From the NCBI GenBank assembly GCA_050084515.1, contig CM114272.1:47988001-48052000 (forward strand): a stretch of 64,000 nucleotides of DNA. Direction: 5' to 3'. The translations under genes and the position numbers were made by a program. Origin of the DNA: Blasia pusilla. Lineage: Eukaryota > Marchantiophyta > Marchantiopsida > Blasiales. The notes below the pieces were generated by a model. The model ran no database searches. It saw nothing but the letters and a program-made list of their open reading frames with translations, and was not told the origin of the DNA. Of this stretch, positions 45,213 to 56,289 are shown piece after piece (position 1 is the stretch's first letter; each line of letters opens with the position of its first letter).

Positions 45213-46125
45213 ATGGCGACCGCAGCGCTGACCTGCAGCAGTCGGGGAGTGCTCACGCTCGCAAGGAATGCGGATGCGGGACGAGGTCGAGTGATCGGAG
45301 CTTCTCTGGATGTAATTTTCCAGAAGAAGCATGATTTGAGCAGAGGATTGGGGGCCGCACTGCATTTGGTGAGCAGCAAGGATCCTGGGGAGAGGTCGCT
45401 TGTCAGGCAGTGCGAAGGAGTGAAGATAGGGAGAGCAGAGCGGTTGCACAGACTCGTAGCCGATGCGGCCGTCAAGGACGTTGTGCAGCAGCAGGTGGAG
45501 AATCTTGTGGTACAGAAGTCGCAATTGAAGGAGTTCTTGGAGGATCTGAAACGTGTTGGCAGGGTAGGGCTGATTTCAATTCCCTTCCCAGTGAATGTCG
45601 AGCATTTCTCTAGCGAAACGCCAGTGATCTAGTTGTCTTGTATGTAGTAGACATACGCGCGGAATCTTCAAGTATTTTGAGGTCTCGGATTCGTTGCTCG
45701 CTGTAAGATTCGTTGAGTGTTATACTTGGGATGATTGTACTCTTTCCTTTCTAACATGTGATTAGGTGCGATTGATTGTGAGCACCGGTGTGGCGTTCCT
45801 GGAGTCTGTAACGTCACTGGACAAGCTTTACTTTCATGACGTGCCTGGAAAGGGAGAGTACGCAAATGTGATGAGCAGAGATGATAACGTGGATTTTCAC
45901 CTGTTACTCGATAAAGTTGCATCTGCGCGGCTGGTGAGGGGCAAGACATCGAGAGGGGACATTACAACGCATCTAGTCAAATTTGTGGACATAAATGGCT
46001 CTGCTGCGGTTAGTGTACTCGTCATGTGGAAACCGGGGACGGACGGAGAGTACGACCCCGGTCAGGTGGAAGCCTTTCAAGCTTTAGAAGAGAAGTATGG
46101 GGAGGAAGCGAAGTTCACCATATGA
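45213..46125 (+). CDS. ChuX/HutX-like protein, putative plastid form
   Basis: Two exons. Exon 1 starts ATG 45213 with an Ala/Ser/Arg-rich leader (MATAALTCSSRG ... ARNADAGRGR) that looks like a chloroplast transit peptide. Exon 1 ends at 45590 or 45623 (both give phase 0); exon 2 starts at 45766 after an AG and runs to 46125. The C-terminal part has the pattern of the bacterial ChuX/HutX heme-utilisation fold: RLIVSTGVAFLE, FHLLLDKVASARLVRGK, VKFVDINGSAAVSVLVMW and YDPGQVEAFQALEEKYG. In bacteria these proteins bind or transfer heme. The plant role is not inferred. I recognised the family only by pattern, so the assignment is moderate. Confidence 0.6.
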
Positions 46126-49036
46126 AGTGCTCTGTGGTGAAATTTTCTCATATCGACTCGCTGTCCAGAACCATATTAAGTCTATTAAGCAATCTTGGTT
46201 TCTTTCGAAACGATGCACGGCCTTCTTTTTTTTTAAGCGGAGCTTAATGTTGTCCATCGAAGCGCTCTCGAGTTGCTCAGATCCTGATCGATGCATCAGG
46301 TTTCTGTTTTTCGGCTGCAGAGACTATGATCTCGTTTTGTTCAACGCTCGCGATTAGTTGAACAGATGATTCTTGAGAAGAAAATTTATCAAAATTAGTT
46401 CGCAAAGACGCTGGCGAATTCCAATATTCCGGAGCCCGTCTAATTTATTCTCACTCTTGTCAGAATTGTCTTCGCTGATTAGGTTCGACACACTCGTCAA
46501 TGGGAAGAACCGTAGATCTGGAGGAGAGGTTGAAATCATGAGGACTGTTCACCTTCGCGTAATGGAAAGGTTCACCGGCACCCGTCGAGAGCGGACATAC
46601 CACCCGCTTAACGTATGGTTCCGTGAGAACTCATCACGGTAGCCAGAATTGCGAAGACTGGGAGCTTATCGCGAAGGGAATACACGCAGTAGTCACCAGT
46701 AGCTCCACCACGCGCATCGCCCACCTGGATGGATGACAACAAAATTGTAGGCTGAATGCCAGGGGATCCTCACGGAAACCCTCAGCGAACAACTGAAGAA
46801 AGTTTACGCGTGCTGATCGTCTCAAGCTCCCTTTCCCCGGGTCCTGTCCTGCTAGGCCACTTCGGAACACACTAGAAAACTTCCCAAATTGGACTTCCCA
46901 TGAACGTCGGTGGTGAGTTGGGCTTGGAATTGCATAATGATTATTAGAGGCGATTGATTGCGTCGTAAGATCTCGTTTTTCAAGAGGAGAGCCGGGTACT
47001 AGGGAGGTAGGTGCATCTGAAGTGTGCCATCAAGAGTGAGCCAGGAGTAAAGTGACCAAAGCATGGTATGCGTTTGTTACCCTGGCTGTTATGGCCCACT
47101 GTGCACGTACGACATTTTGTCAGCCTCCCATTACGCGAATCTGAGATTGCAGAGTGGTGAAGAAATGGAAACGCTACCTACACCTTTCGACCGACTGACA
47201 CCAGTGGGAACTCATCATGAGGCGCAGAATGGTGACACTGTCCAGGACGGGAGACCTACTCCTTTCGAACGACTGATATCAATGGGACTCATCATGAAGC
47301 GCAGAATGGTGACACTGCCCAGGAGGGAGAAGAGGAACCTGAAAGTGATGCGATGCCCGCCTGATGACCGAGGTCGGTTGTTGAGACGCGCGCATGATAA
47401 GGCGGCAGGACAATCCTTCCATGAGTGCTTCTGCACTTGATGTCGATTTTACCCGCTGCAGGGTGATTGCTACTGGAACCTCGGAGGTACTGCCTGACGT
47501 ACCTTTGGCTGTTAGATACTTCAGGAGTTGAACTTCCCTTGGAATCTTCGTGAAACCTCGGAGCAACTGACCGAGAGAGTCTCAACGCTTCAGGAGAAAA
47601 ACTTGAACATGAATCCAGAAGCGTGACGAGGTATGGTGTACAATCGCCGCATTGGCAATAGTAAAACTCTTCGTAGTTACGTACGTGCTGACAGCTAAGT
47701 GGGAAGCGCCCGCGGGTGAGTCGAGGACTTAGACCCTAGAGGAGCTCGGCAGTCCAGGTGGATGAGTAGGTGAAAAGTACAAGGACTTCCACTTTCGCGG
47801 AGTCGTTGGATTCGTTTGTCCGAGACGGCTTAAAAATTTGGAGCTCTTCGGAGCCTAAGATTGAGGAAACGGAAGCGGACGCCCACAGACGGCCGATAAA
47901 GATTGTGGTTCACACGACGCAGCCATTGTGCGATCAATTAGCTGAAGCATTGGTAGTTCTCCACGAATCTCTGGAAACTGGAAAAGGTATCATTCTTGCG
48001 AAAACTGATGCGATTCAGTAGCGTATCAGTCGTGAACACCTTTCCTGGACGTGCGAAATCGTTCCCACACACCTCTCTGGAATGTCATCGTCAATTGAGA
48101 GGGGAACTCGATCTCTTACAATGAGACCACTGTTATGGCCTGGGACGAACGGGATATTCGACTATGGTACCACTATATGATCCTCTGAATCATACTTCAA
48201 GAGTGTAGCTCATGCGAACCAGCGAAGACATTTCGGAAGATCTCAAGCCGATGACGCGACAGAATCTAAACAGGGCAGGCAAGGGGTGAGTGATCAGATC
48301 ATTTTACGGTTAGGAATGAAGGTTCGGTTTCCAGTTGGGAAATAGAATCCCTCATGTTAACAGACGGAATGTGCGCCCAAGGATTGGGGTGCCGAGGTAA
48401 CTAAATGCAGGACCTGTTCGAGTGATTTGAGCACCATCGCCAGCAGCCCGATCCCCGCCTGCTTCTATACCATGTTCGAAAGAGCAAGCAAAGGGCAAGT
48501 TATTCATGGGTCACCTCACATGGTGGTCCAACTTTAATTGTCCTTCCAAAATACCAGGCTCTGCTCAGATAATTATTGGGCACTCCAAGCGAAATCATTC
48601 TTGGTCAAAACTTGAGTGGTTGGAGTGGACATTGCATACAAGAGCGTCTCCAATTTATACCCCAGGGTCTTGCTGTGCAACAAGGCTAAGCTCACATGCA
48701 TGTCCATCGACAGCAACTTGCTCTTGCAGACAGTTTGCTTCATTCCAGGATAGCTTGTTGAAAAGTTTCTGCCAAAACTCTCATAAATACTGTATTGCTT
48801 CCAAAATTCTTTGGGATCCTGCGACCCCATCACACCTGAGGGAAGATGTTTCATTGACCATATAGACTAAGAGGCTGACTGACTGTAGTGGAGATTAGGT
48901 TCACGAAAAAGGCACTAGCGGTTGGGCGATTTGTAAAACAGAATATTCAACCGAGCCCGAGCGAATCCACGAAAAGGTGACAATGGTGATATTCCCTTCT
49001 CCAACTCCAACGAATAGAACGAAGATTTTGCAAAGA
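46126..49036. other. Intergenic DNA between ChuX-like and cyclophilin genes
   Basis: No gene is seen. ORFs at 47063-47440 and 47770-48021 have no recognisable domain and the first contains a short tandem duplication. The first few hundred bases are likely 3' untranslated sequence. Confidence 0.5.
47183..47338. repeat. Two-copy tandem repeat, 78-bp period
   Basis: Units beginning CCTTTCGA at 47183 and 47261 share CATCATGA(A/G)GCGCAGAATGG and GACACTG. A simple local duplication. Confidence 0.75.
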
Positions 49037-52002
49037 TCAATCCTCGACATATGCGCGAGTTATCTTCACATCGTGCACAGGTCTGCATGTCACAATCAGA
49101 AAGAAACCATTTGTTCAGGGTGCTTGACCCATAGTCATCCGCAGTTCCCTAAACATGGCAATAGTTGTACCCAAACTGGAGCCACACAATAACAAGCAAT
49201 TTGCCTGTTGTTATGTACCCAAGGCTATTGTCAACTCCAGATTAGAAAACAAAAAACCATAGGCTCAATCTTTGCAACCAAAATAACTGACCGGTTGTTC
49301 TTGTCAGTTTGAACATTGCCAAGCCGCTTCAAAACTTCCATCCCTCGACATACGCGTCCAAAGATTGTGTGTTTGCCTGCAATCAGACCCAGAGTTTCCT
49401 CAAGTCCTGTGGCTAAAACTATGATTCCCAAAAGCCATGAAAGCTTCTTGATACTTGGCATTTGCACAGGACGTCTTGGTAACGACACTAGTAGAAAAGG
49501 CCAAAAAGGTTACTTGTGAGTTTGCCTCTTTACCATCAAGCCAGGGTGTTGGTGCTAGGGTTAGGAAGAATTGACTGCCATTGGTGTTAGGCCCCGAGTT
49601 TGCCATCGAGAGAATTCCTGCACCAGTGTGTTTCAACTCACGGTGAACCTCATCTTCAAACTTGGCCCTGTAATCACACATGTACTACACATTACCTTTC
49701 TTGAATCTTCATCCAGGAGCAAAATCTGAAGCAAAGCACTCACTGTTGTTCTTCAATCATGAAAGAGTTAGAAAGAGTCCAAAGAGTTGACTGACAAATA
49801 GAACCACAACCATACTCTGGCGGCAACCATCATTCCCAGAAACTACCAACAGACCCCGCTAAACTGGAAAGAAAGCATGGCGCGACCACATAGGCATTAT
49901 TGCGCAATTAAAGTCTGGTTAGGCTTGAGATAAAATCTCCACATCCGAGGACGAACAGACACCCATTAGGAAACATGAAAGGTATATAAGAGTTTGTTGC
50001 AAGTTGGGAGTTGTGTATGCTTTGTAGAGAGGAGGAAACTAATCTCAACGTTCCACGAACAAGCTCTTGTGGGGCCTGTAGGGAGTAGCCAACAGTTTGG
50101 GTGCTTGACGTTGGTGACCTCTCGCACCATCAAATTTGGATCCTCAAACCAGACCAACTGAACTTCTTCATAACATCTGACTTGGGGTCACCACGAGCAA
50201 TCTAAACAAGCACTTGCGCACAGAGACTAACCCATAAATGGATTCACCCCCTCTTCCTGTGTTTGTAGGATCACCAGTTTGCGCCATGAAGTCCTGCAAT
50301 CAACACGCACTGATTTATGAACTCTGCCACCACTCTTATTTGCAAGCACAGTTCTTGATTGTACTGAACAAGTCACACGAATTGTCTATGTCAGCATCAG
50401 GAGAGAGAAGCACCTGAAAATGATCTCAGAGACCAGAAGACTAAGGAAAGCTAAAAATGTGAAAGTGTCACAAGTATTACGTATGCGGAGATGGATAAAC
50501 TAAAGAAACCTCTGGTCAGAATATCAAAAACCTTGATGACGCGATGAAATCTGACATCTTCGTAATACCCCCGTCGAGAAAGCTCAATAAAGTTCCGACA
50601 TGCCTTGGGAGCGTGCTTGACATAGAGCTGCAGTGAGAAGTAATTCCACAGTTGACAAGAAAACTGGAGCACAAACAGGACTCTAAACAGAAGACTGCTG
50701 CAAAAGTTTCTCTGCCAGAGCAAGACTCCAATTTTTTTTGTGTTTCAGGAAGCCGAAGAAAAATTCTTTCTCAAACACAAGCTCATTACACAATGGTCAC
50801 AATAACGTCGGATCCCAACCCTGAGTCGAATACATCCAACTACCATACACTGCCGACAACATCCATAATTCCATTTTTGGAAGTCAAGTGCACAAGGCTA
50901 CAAAAGTCGCACAGCCCATCTCACTAAAGGCCAGTATTATAGTCTTCTGCTTGGGAAGAAACCCAGTAATTCAGTAGGAGGAACATATAGCGGAAGAGCA
51001 ACCAAACCACGCCCAACAAATCCATCTACAGTTTTGGACAAGGGAAACAATTGACATGATTCCATTCCTTAAGGTTAAATCTCCAAGGCTACAGATTGTG
51101 TCACCACCCATCTCCCTGAGACCAGTGTGACGGTCTGCTGCTCTGGAAGAGCCTAGCAATTCAGTTGGGCTACAAGTTCGGAGGAAACCAACCAACACAA
51201 CCCACCCCACAAGCCAGACACATCCAACCACAGTTATGGACACCAAGAAGAATTGAACCAATTCCAAATGTGCAAGTCAATTGCACTAGGCTGTAACCAC
51301 CCATCTCCCTTGATACCAGTTTGACCATTCTCTCTCAGGTGAAGAGCCTGGCAATGCCTGAGGTGTGAACGGCTGCAAGGAAAGCCAAAACCAGTCTATT
51401 TTTGCAAGTCGAATGTACAAGGCAATAGACGATGCTTCCAACTATCTCCCTGAAGAACAGTTTGACAATTAATTCTCAGGGAGAGCTCAGCAATGCACCC
51501 ACATGCAAGAATCAGAACCAACTCTTCCTCCCGAGACACGAAACGTGAAACCCTAAACACAGCATGAGCTAGTAGCAAACTGGGACCCAAGCTCTGTCTA
51601 CCCATGATACAATCTTCCACAGTATCAAGAAATTGGCCACAACTTCCAGACCATTACCCTCAACTCATCACTTCTCAGGTTTCCACAGAAACAGTGAGTT
51701 GCTTCTTCCAACGAAGCAGAGGAAGAGCATCCTAAACCCTAAGAATTCCTGCTATCCTTTGCATATCTCCACTGCTGCACTGACAACGATTCTGGTCCTG
51801 GACAATCAGATGATCCACACCTTCTGAGCAGATAGGAGGTCTTTCTCTCTGGTGAAGTGAGGAGCACAATGCCCACGTTTGACCAGTATCCAACATCAAG
51901 AAAACGACATCCACTTCTACCACGACCTTGAACCAACCACAATGGCATCGTACCAATCCTCCACCACATGATATTCAGCCCTACTCCACAATTCGTCCCT
52001 AC

Positions 52003-52060
<58 letters not shown>

Positions 52061-52145
52061 TGACCTCAACCACAATGTCTCCCATGGTCGTGTTTAGGAT
52101 CACTTGAGGCGCGGGCGCGTCGGCCCCCATGGCTGAAGCTACCAT
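49037..52145 (-). CDS. PPIL1-type cyclophilin (peptidyl-prolyl isomerase)
   Basis: Single-domain cyclophilin, ortholog-like to human PPIL1 and Arabidopsis CYP18-2; PPIL1 is a spliceosome component that isomerises prolyl bonds. Six exons, all with GT-AG ends and matching phases: 52145-52065, 50627-50532, 50293-50232, 49667-49534, 49376-49292, 49082-49037. Motifs in order: [36 protein letters not shown] joined to [16 protein letters not shown] (catalytic Arg, Phe and Gln present), [55 protein letters not shown] and the ending [14 protein letters not shown]. Length is 162 residues from the ATG at 52130, or 167 from 52145; relatives are about 164-166. Intron 1 is 1.4 kb and starts with a CT microsatellite. 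Confidence 0.95.
52006..52058. repeat. (GA)n microsatellite beside cyclophilin exon 1
   Basis: Pure AG/GA run of 53 bases. On the gene strand it is a CT run beginning six bases inside intron 1, directly after the donor GTCAGT. Confidence 0.95.
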
Positions 52146-52216
52146 GGGCGCAATCCAGCATGCTCCGCCCAATGCCCACGAGCAGAAGCGGAATAAGCAC
52201 AATTACGAGCAAAGAG

Positions 52217-52440
52217 ACCGCAACTAATTCAGCTACTTCCTCCACGATTCCTCCCTTTCTCTCTCTCTCTCTCTCTCTCTCCCCTCCCTCCCTCCCTCTC
52301 CCTCTCTCTTCGATTGATGACAACAATGAAAAACAAAGACACCGCAACTAATTTCGGCTACTTCCTCCCCACAACGACTCTTCTCTCTCTCTCTCTTTCT
52401 CTCTCTCTTCCTCTTCTCCTCTCCTTTCGATTGATAACGG
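52217..52440. repeat. Duplicated CT-rich module upstream of cyclophilin
   Basis: Two copies of a unit containing ACCGCAACTAATT, GCTACTTCCTCC, a long CT run and TTCGATTGAT (about 52217-52320 and 52340-52436). It lies within 300 bases upstream of the start codon. Confidence 0.7.
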
Positions 52441-53129
52441 CGATTCCTCCCTCTATCCGTCTTCGTCCGTTCTATGACAACGGCGCAGTGGCTCCTGTCG
52501 CACCAGACGCGAGATCGTCTCATTCATCTGCAGATTTCGATCGATCACAGGCTCCTGCGAATCCGCCTCACTCGTTGAGAGGATCAACTCGTTCCGTTTA
52601 AACGAAGTCCCAATTTTGCCTCATATTTAGAGGTTGTGCTCCAAAACTCCTCCCACGTGGATTTAAATCTCCACATATAAGCCTCATTTTTTGGAGCTAA
52701 AGTTTTTTCATGGGACTCGTGGCATGCTATGAAGTGTTGAAAAGGTCATGTGGAGTCCTTTTTCTAGTGTAGTGTAGAGCCATTGCCATGCACTAGTCTT
52801 CTATGTGTAGAACCCGTGTTGTGTAGTGTAGGGACTAATCGTGTTGCACATCAAAAAAATATTTATGCTCATAGAATGGAAAACATTTTCTAGTTGCCCG
52901 TAGAATAGGAAATATTTTTCTTGCTAGGCATCTCTTCGGAAGGATTTGGTAACTTTTCCTCCCCTTCATCTTGTTCAGATTCACTCATGGAATCTGGTAT
53001 GTGTACTATCCCTAAGTCTGACCCACCTATCGCACAAATCATTGCCTCTTTGTGATGGCTTAAGGTCCTCTTTTGAGAACCTTCACCATGTAAAGTGTGG
53101 GAGTATGGGCTCATTACTTCAAGCATAGA
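52441..53129. other. Upstream region of cyclophilin gene, no second gene seen
   Basis: Includes promoter-proximal DNA and a stretch at 52740-52773 ending CCTTTTTCTAGTG followed by TAGTG, which resembles the outer end of a CACTA transposon. No partner end is convincing. Confidence 0.4.
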
Positions 53130-53199
53130 AGCACTTGGATCCTTCCTCCTACAATCAACCTGTCCTTGAGCTCCTGGAATGCTCGCTCCTGTTCCTCTC

Positions 53200-54231
53200 C
53201 CCACAACCAAACTTGATGAAGTCTTGTCAACAAGGTCAAAGACTTTGCTATCGCACTAAAACCCTTGACATGCCGTCGATAGAAGTTCGCCTGTCCAAGA
53301 AACGCTCTAGACTCGACTCACATCTGTAGGGCATGGAATCTGCGCAACAGCCTCCACCTTTGTCTGTTGAACACCTAACCCACTCGGGTATATGGTGTGT
53401 CCCAAGTACTCAATCAAATCCTGAAAGAATCTGCACTTGCTTGGATGTAACCTTAGTCCATGTAACTGCAATCACCGAAATATCTCCTCCAGGTGTCGCT
53501 CATGCTCCTCAACCATAGAACTGAAGATAAGAATATCATCTATGTAACATTGTATAAAATCCAAGCCAGCCAGAATCCTATCCATCACTCTCTGAAACTC
53601 CGCAAGCGCGTTCTTCAACCCAAATGGTAAGAACCGCCACTAACACAACCAATCTCTCCTGAACCGATCTATCCCCCAGAATGTTGTCTTCTCCCTATCC
53701 TCCAACTTGATAAGAAGTTGATGATAGCCAACATGGAGATCTAAAATACTGAAGATCTTTGCATGCCCTACCGCATCAAAAGATCTCCTCACCAGTAGGC
53801 ATGGCGTACCGATCTGACCTTGTCTGTCAGTTGATAGGACGATAATCTCCACACATCCGCCTATCCGTCTAATTGCCATACATATCCTTCTTCGCCGGCA
53901 TGACTATGGCAGATGCATACTCCCCATGTGATAACTCCACAAGTCATGCCTCCAAAAAGTCCTGACTCCTGCTTTGAATCAAGGCTTGCTCCATATTAGA
54001 ATATCTGTAGGGTCGACAAAAGATCGACGTATCACAAGCCAACTCAATCCGTATCCTAGGACCCTTTAGCGTACTTAAGTCTCTCATATTGAAGGAAAAA
54101 CAACTGACGTGCCCTCTCAAAAACCTATGAACTCGCGGTTGCTCTCCTCCTATAAACTTGAGACCTATCACTGACTCCCAAGTCTCCATCGTGACCTCAC
54201 TTGGAGAGGACGCAACCTCTGGCTTTGGTTG
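53200..54231 (-). pseudogene. Element E reverse transcriptase fragment
   Basis: Starts METWESVIGLKFIGGEQ after the UAG junction. Then IRIELACDTSIFCRPYR, RMCGDYRPIN-like sequence in shifted frames, LDLHVGYHQLLI, LPFGLKNA, CYIDDI-like residues around 53530-53570, and the VRAF-like thumb region near 53290. Frameshifts near 53790 and stops near 53860 and 53945 break it. Where A and B have a stop before RVMD, this copy has CAG. Confidence 0.75.
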
Positions 54232-54234
54232 CTA
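54232..54234 (-). promoter_or_regulatory. Conserved UAG-CAA-CCA junction, putative readthrough stop
   Basis: Upstream GTT GTT ACA, then TAG CAA CCA and an open frame to METWES. Context matches UAG-CAR-YYA as in A, B and C. Confidence 0.6.
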
Positions 54235-55400
54235 TGTAACAACCCTAGCCACCTCCGCAATAGCCACTCCACTCTGACCTCCTACACCGCTCAAACGACG
54301 TCCCATGAAGTCCATGGGTGCCTATCTCTCCTCGTCTTGCCCCCAGCCAATACTTGTACAGACCCTATAGGCAATGCTCCAACTCATGGACGTGACGGCA
54401 TGGATGACACTCGCATCTATCTCTACTCAGCCATACTTAGGCTGACTATCCATGTGAGACAGTTGAGGTCCATCTCCTGCCCCAACACCCGTCTCGAGAT
54501 GCCTCAGTCATACATGGCACAACCGTAGTACCCGTAGCAAACCCCATGGCACGCTTGCGCTCATCTACTATAGGCTCCTCCAATTCTTGGGTCACCTCAT
54601 CCCTAATCATGTCTGGCCCTCCCTGACAAAAGGCATGGGATGCTGGGAAGCTCACCAACGTAGGTAAGGCTGCCCTCAACTCCCCCACCCTATCGGCCAT
54701 TACCAACGGTAATCTATCTTTCTGTGTCACCACCTGAGATCGACGCCCTAAGCCCAAAATAGCATCCACTGTGAGATGTGATGCTCTCTAGACTCCATCG
54801 TATGCTCAACTCAGTACCTCTGATGGTATCAGGTTCGTCCACCACAGCCGTGGATGATGGGCGTGTGATCCAACTCTCGCTGCATCTTACAACACAAAAG
54901 GTCCCAAGCAGGATCTCACCTAATGCACACTCGTCATCACACGTGCATGAGTGTCTCCCAACAATGGCACGTTCTCCAAAATATATGCCGGAGAACATGT
55001 CTGACTCTCTTGCAGGTATTGTACTTCTCGCAGCATCTCCCAAAACATCCTTGACCTTGGATCCTGCAATCCAAATTCTCGGCTAGCTGATGAATGACCT
55101 TGACATGGCCATCCAACAATCATCAAATGAATGATGCCAACTCTATCCAGATCCTGCGCCCCCACCAAAGAGATGTCGGCGGGTAGTGTATGCTGATATC
55201 CCCGTACTGCAAATTCTGACAACAACTCATGATACCTCTAGATGAATTTTGCCACGTGACATAATGATACTCGCCGTGCGGTCTCATCTCTCTCCACATA
55301 AAGGTACTAATGCACCCGTATGCCCGCCTCCAATACCGCAGCCAATCCGGTGCTAATCCCTCCGAAGAGATCTACCACCCTAACATCCTCCTCTGGACAC
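54235..55400 (-). pseudogene. Element E C5 cytosine DNA methyltransferase domain
   Basis: DNMT3/DRM-like domain with a complete motif I (RVVDLFGGISTGLAAVLEAG, about 55318-55377), then a TAG before YLYVERDE, motif IV as HLMIVGWPCQGHSSA (catalytic Cys codon 55103-55105), RMFWEMLREV, motif VI YILENVPLLGD, and after frame shifts motif IX-like ERKRAMGFATG and a motif X remnant. The protein linker WPRDLLEGNAHAKDV lies upstream at 55.55-55.72 kb. The key catalytic residues survive despite frame damage. Confidence 0.85.
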
Positions 55401-56289
55401 TGCCACACAATGGGTGTGGTATCCGGTGGGGTCAACATCTCCACTCCAGGAGCTCGATCGCCACTTGACTCTCATTGCTCCGGGATAAAGGCATGACTCC
55501 AAGCCTGCCTCATGAGGTTGTTGGCACTCCTCTGTAGCTCTCGAGTTGTACCTCACAATTGTGAAGAGGTCTTGCCAACATGGGAAGAGACACCTACCAT
55601 GGCCTGTCTTTCCATGCAACTATCCTCTACAGGGACATCCTTTGCATGTGCGTTCCCCTCCAACAAATCTCTTGGCCAGCTAACACTACCTGTGAAAGCT
55701 GCCAACGGGGTCACAGACTCGTCTCGTGCTCGACCACCTCGTCCCGCAAATAGCACGGGTAACTAACTCATTTGCCCGTAACCTAACCGCCACCCTGGGA
55801 ATCCTCTACATCCTGGGAATGAGATTTTTGTGCATCCACAATGCCTTTTGCGGCCAATGGAGTGCATTCAAGGTTGTCATCAACATCAATTTTCTCATCA
55901 ACCTCATCTAAAATATTATTATATGTACATGAATCTGAAAGTTTCACATCTAACCCGATTTTTGGCTCATCTTCCACAAGTGGAATTGTAGGAAACATCC
56001 TCCAATCATCATCAACCATGTCATCTTATATTCCTACCTTATCCACCTGTACTTGACTAAAGTGGATTTTCTCCTTCTCTTCAAGCACCACAACTGCCAC
56101 TCTACACCATCTAGTAACTCACCACTTATCTCACATCCACCTTCATTGGAAAGAAGTGCTTCTAGATCAGCTCGGCTCCCTTGTGGTTCACGTGAGCACA
56201 TGTCTACGACCTGCTCTGGAAAAAAAATAGAGCATGGCCCATGGTTAAGTTTGCAAAAAAAAAAAAAACCAAGTCCTATCTTTTCCTAC

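Larger units (their letters stand above)
53130..55760 (-). mobile_element. Internal fragment of methyltransferase-carrying gypsy element E
   Basis: Minus strand: linker, methyltransferase, UAG, RT to the RNase H boundary (LWGEEQERAFQELKDRL). No LTR, Gag or integrase. It is about as diverged from A, B and C as C is from A, so it represents another lineage. Ends are abrupt without target duplication. Confidence 0.8.

Noticed and set aside
47063-48021. Two open frames that could be a small gene
   Set aside because: No recognisable domain, internal 78-bp duplication, no splice-consistent partner exon.
49231-49291. Cyclophilin reading through to a stop at 49231
   Set aside because: A GTCAGT donor at 49291 and a phase-matched last exon at 49082-49037 restore the normal family C-terminus.
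55740-55775. CCCGC...CACGGGT sequence resembling a Helitron hairpin
   Set aside because: It lies at the edge of element E coding sequence and lacks a CTAG end at the right distance.
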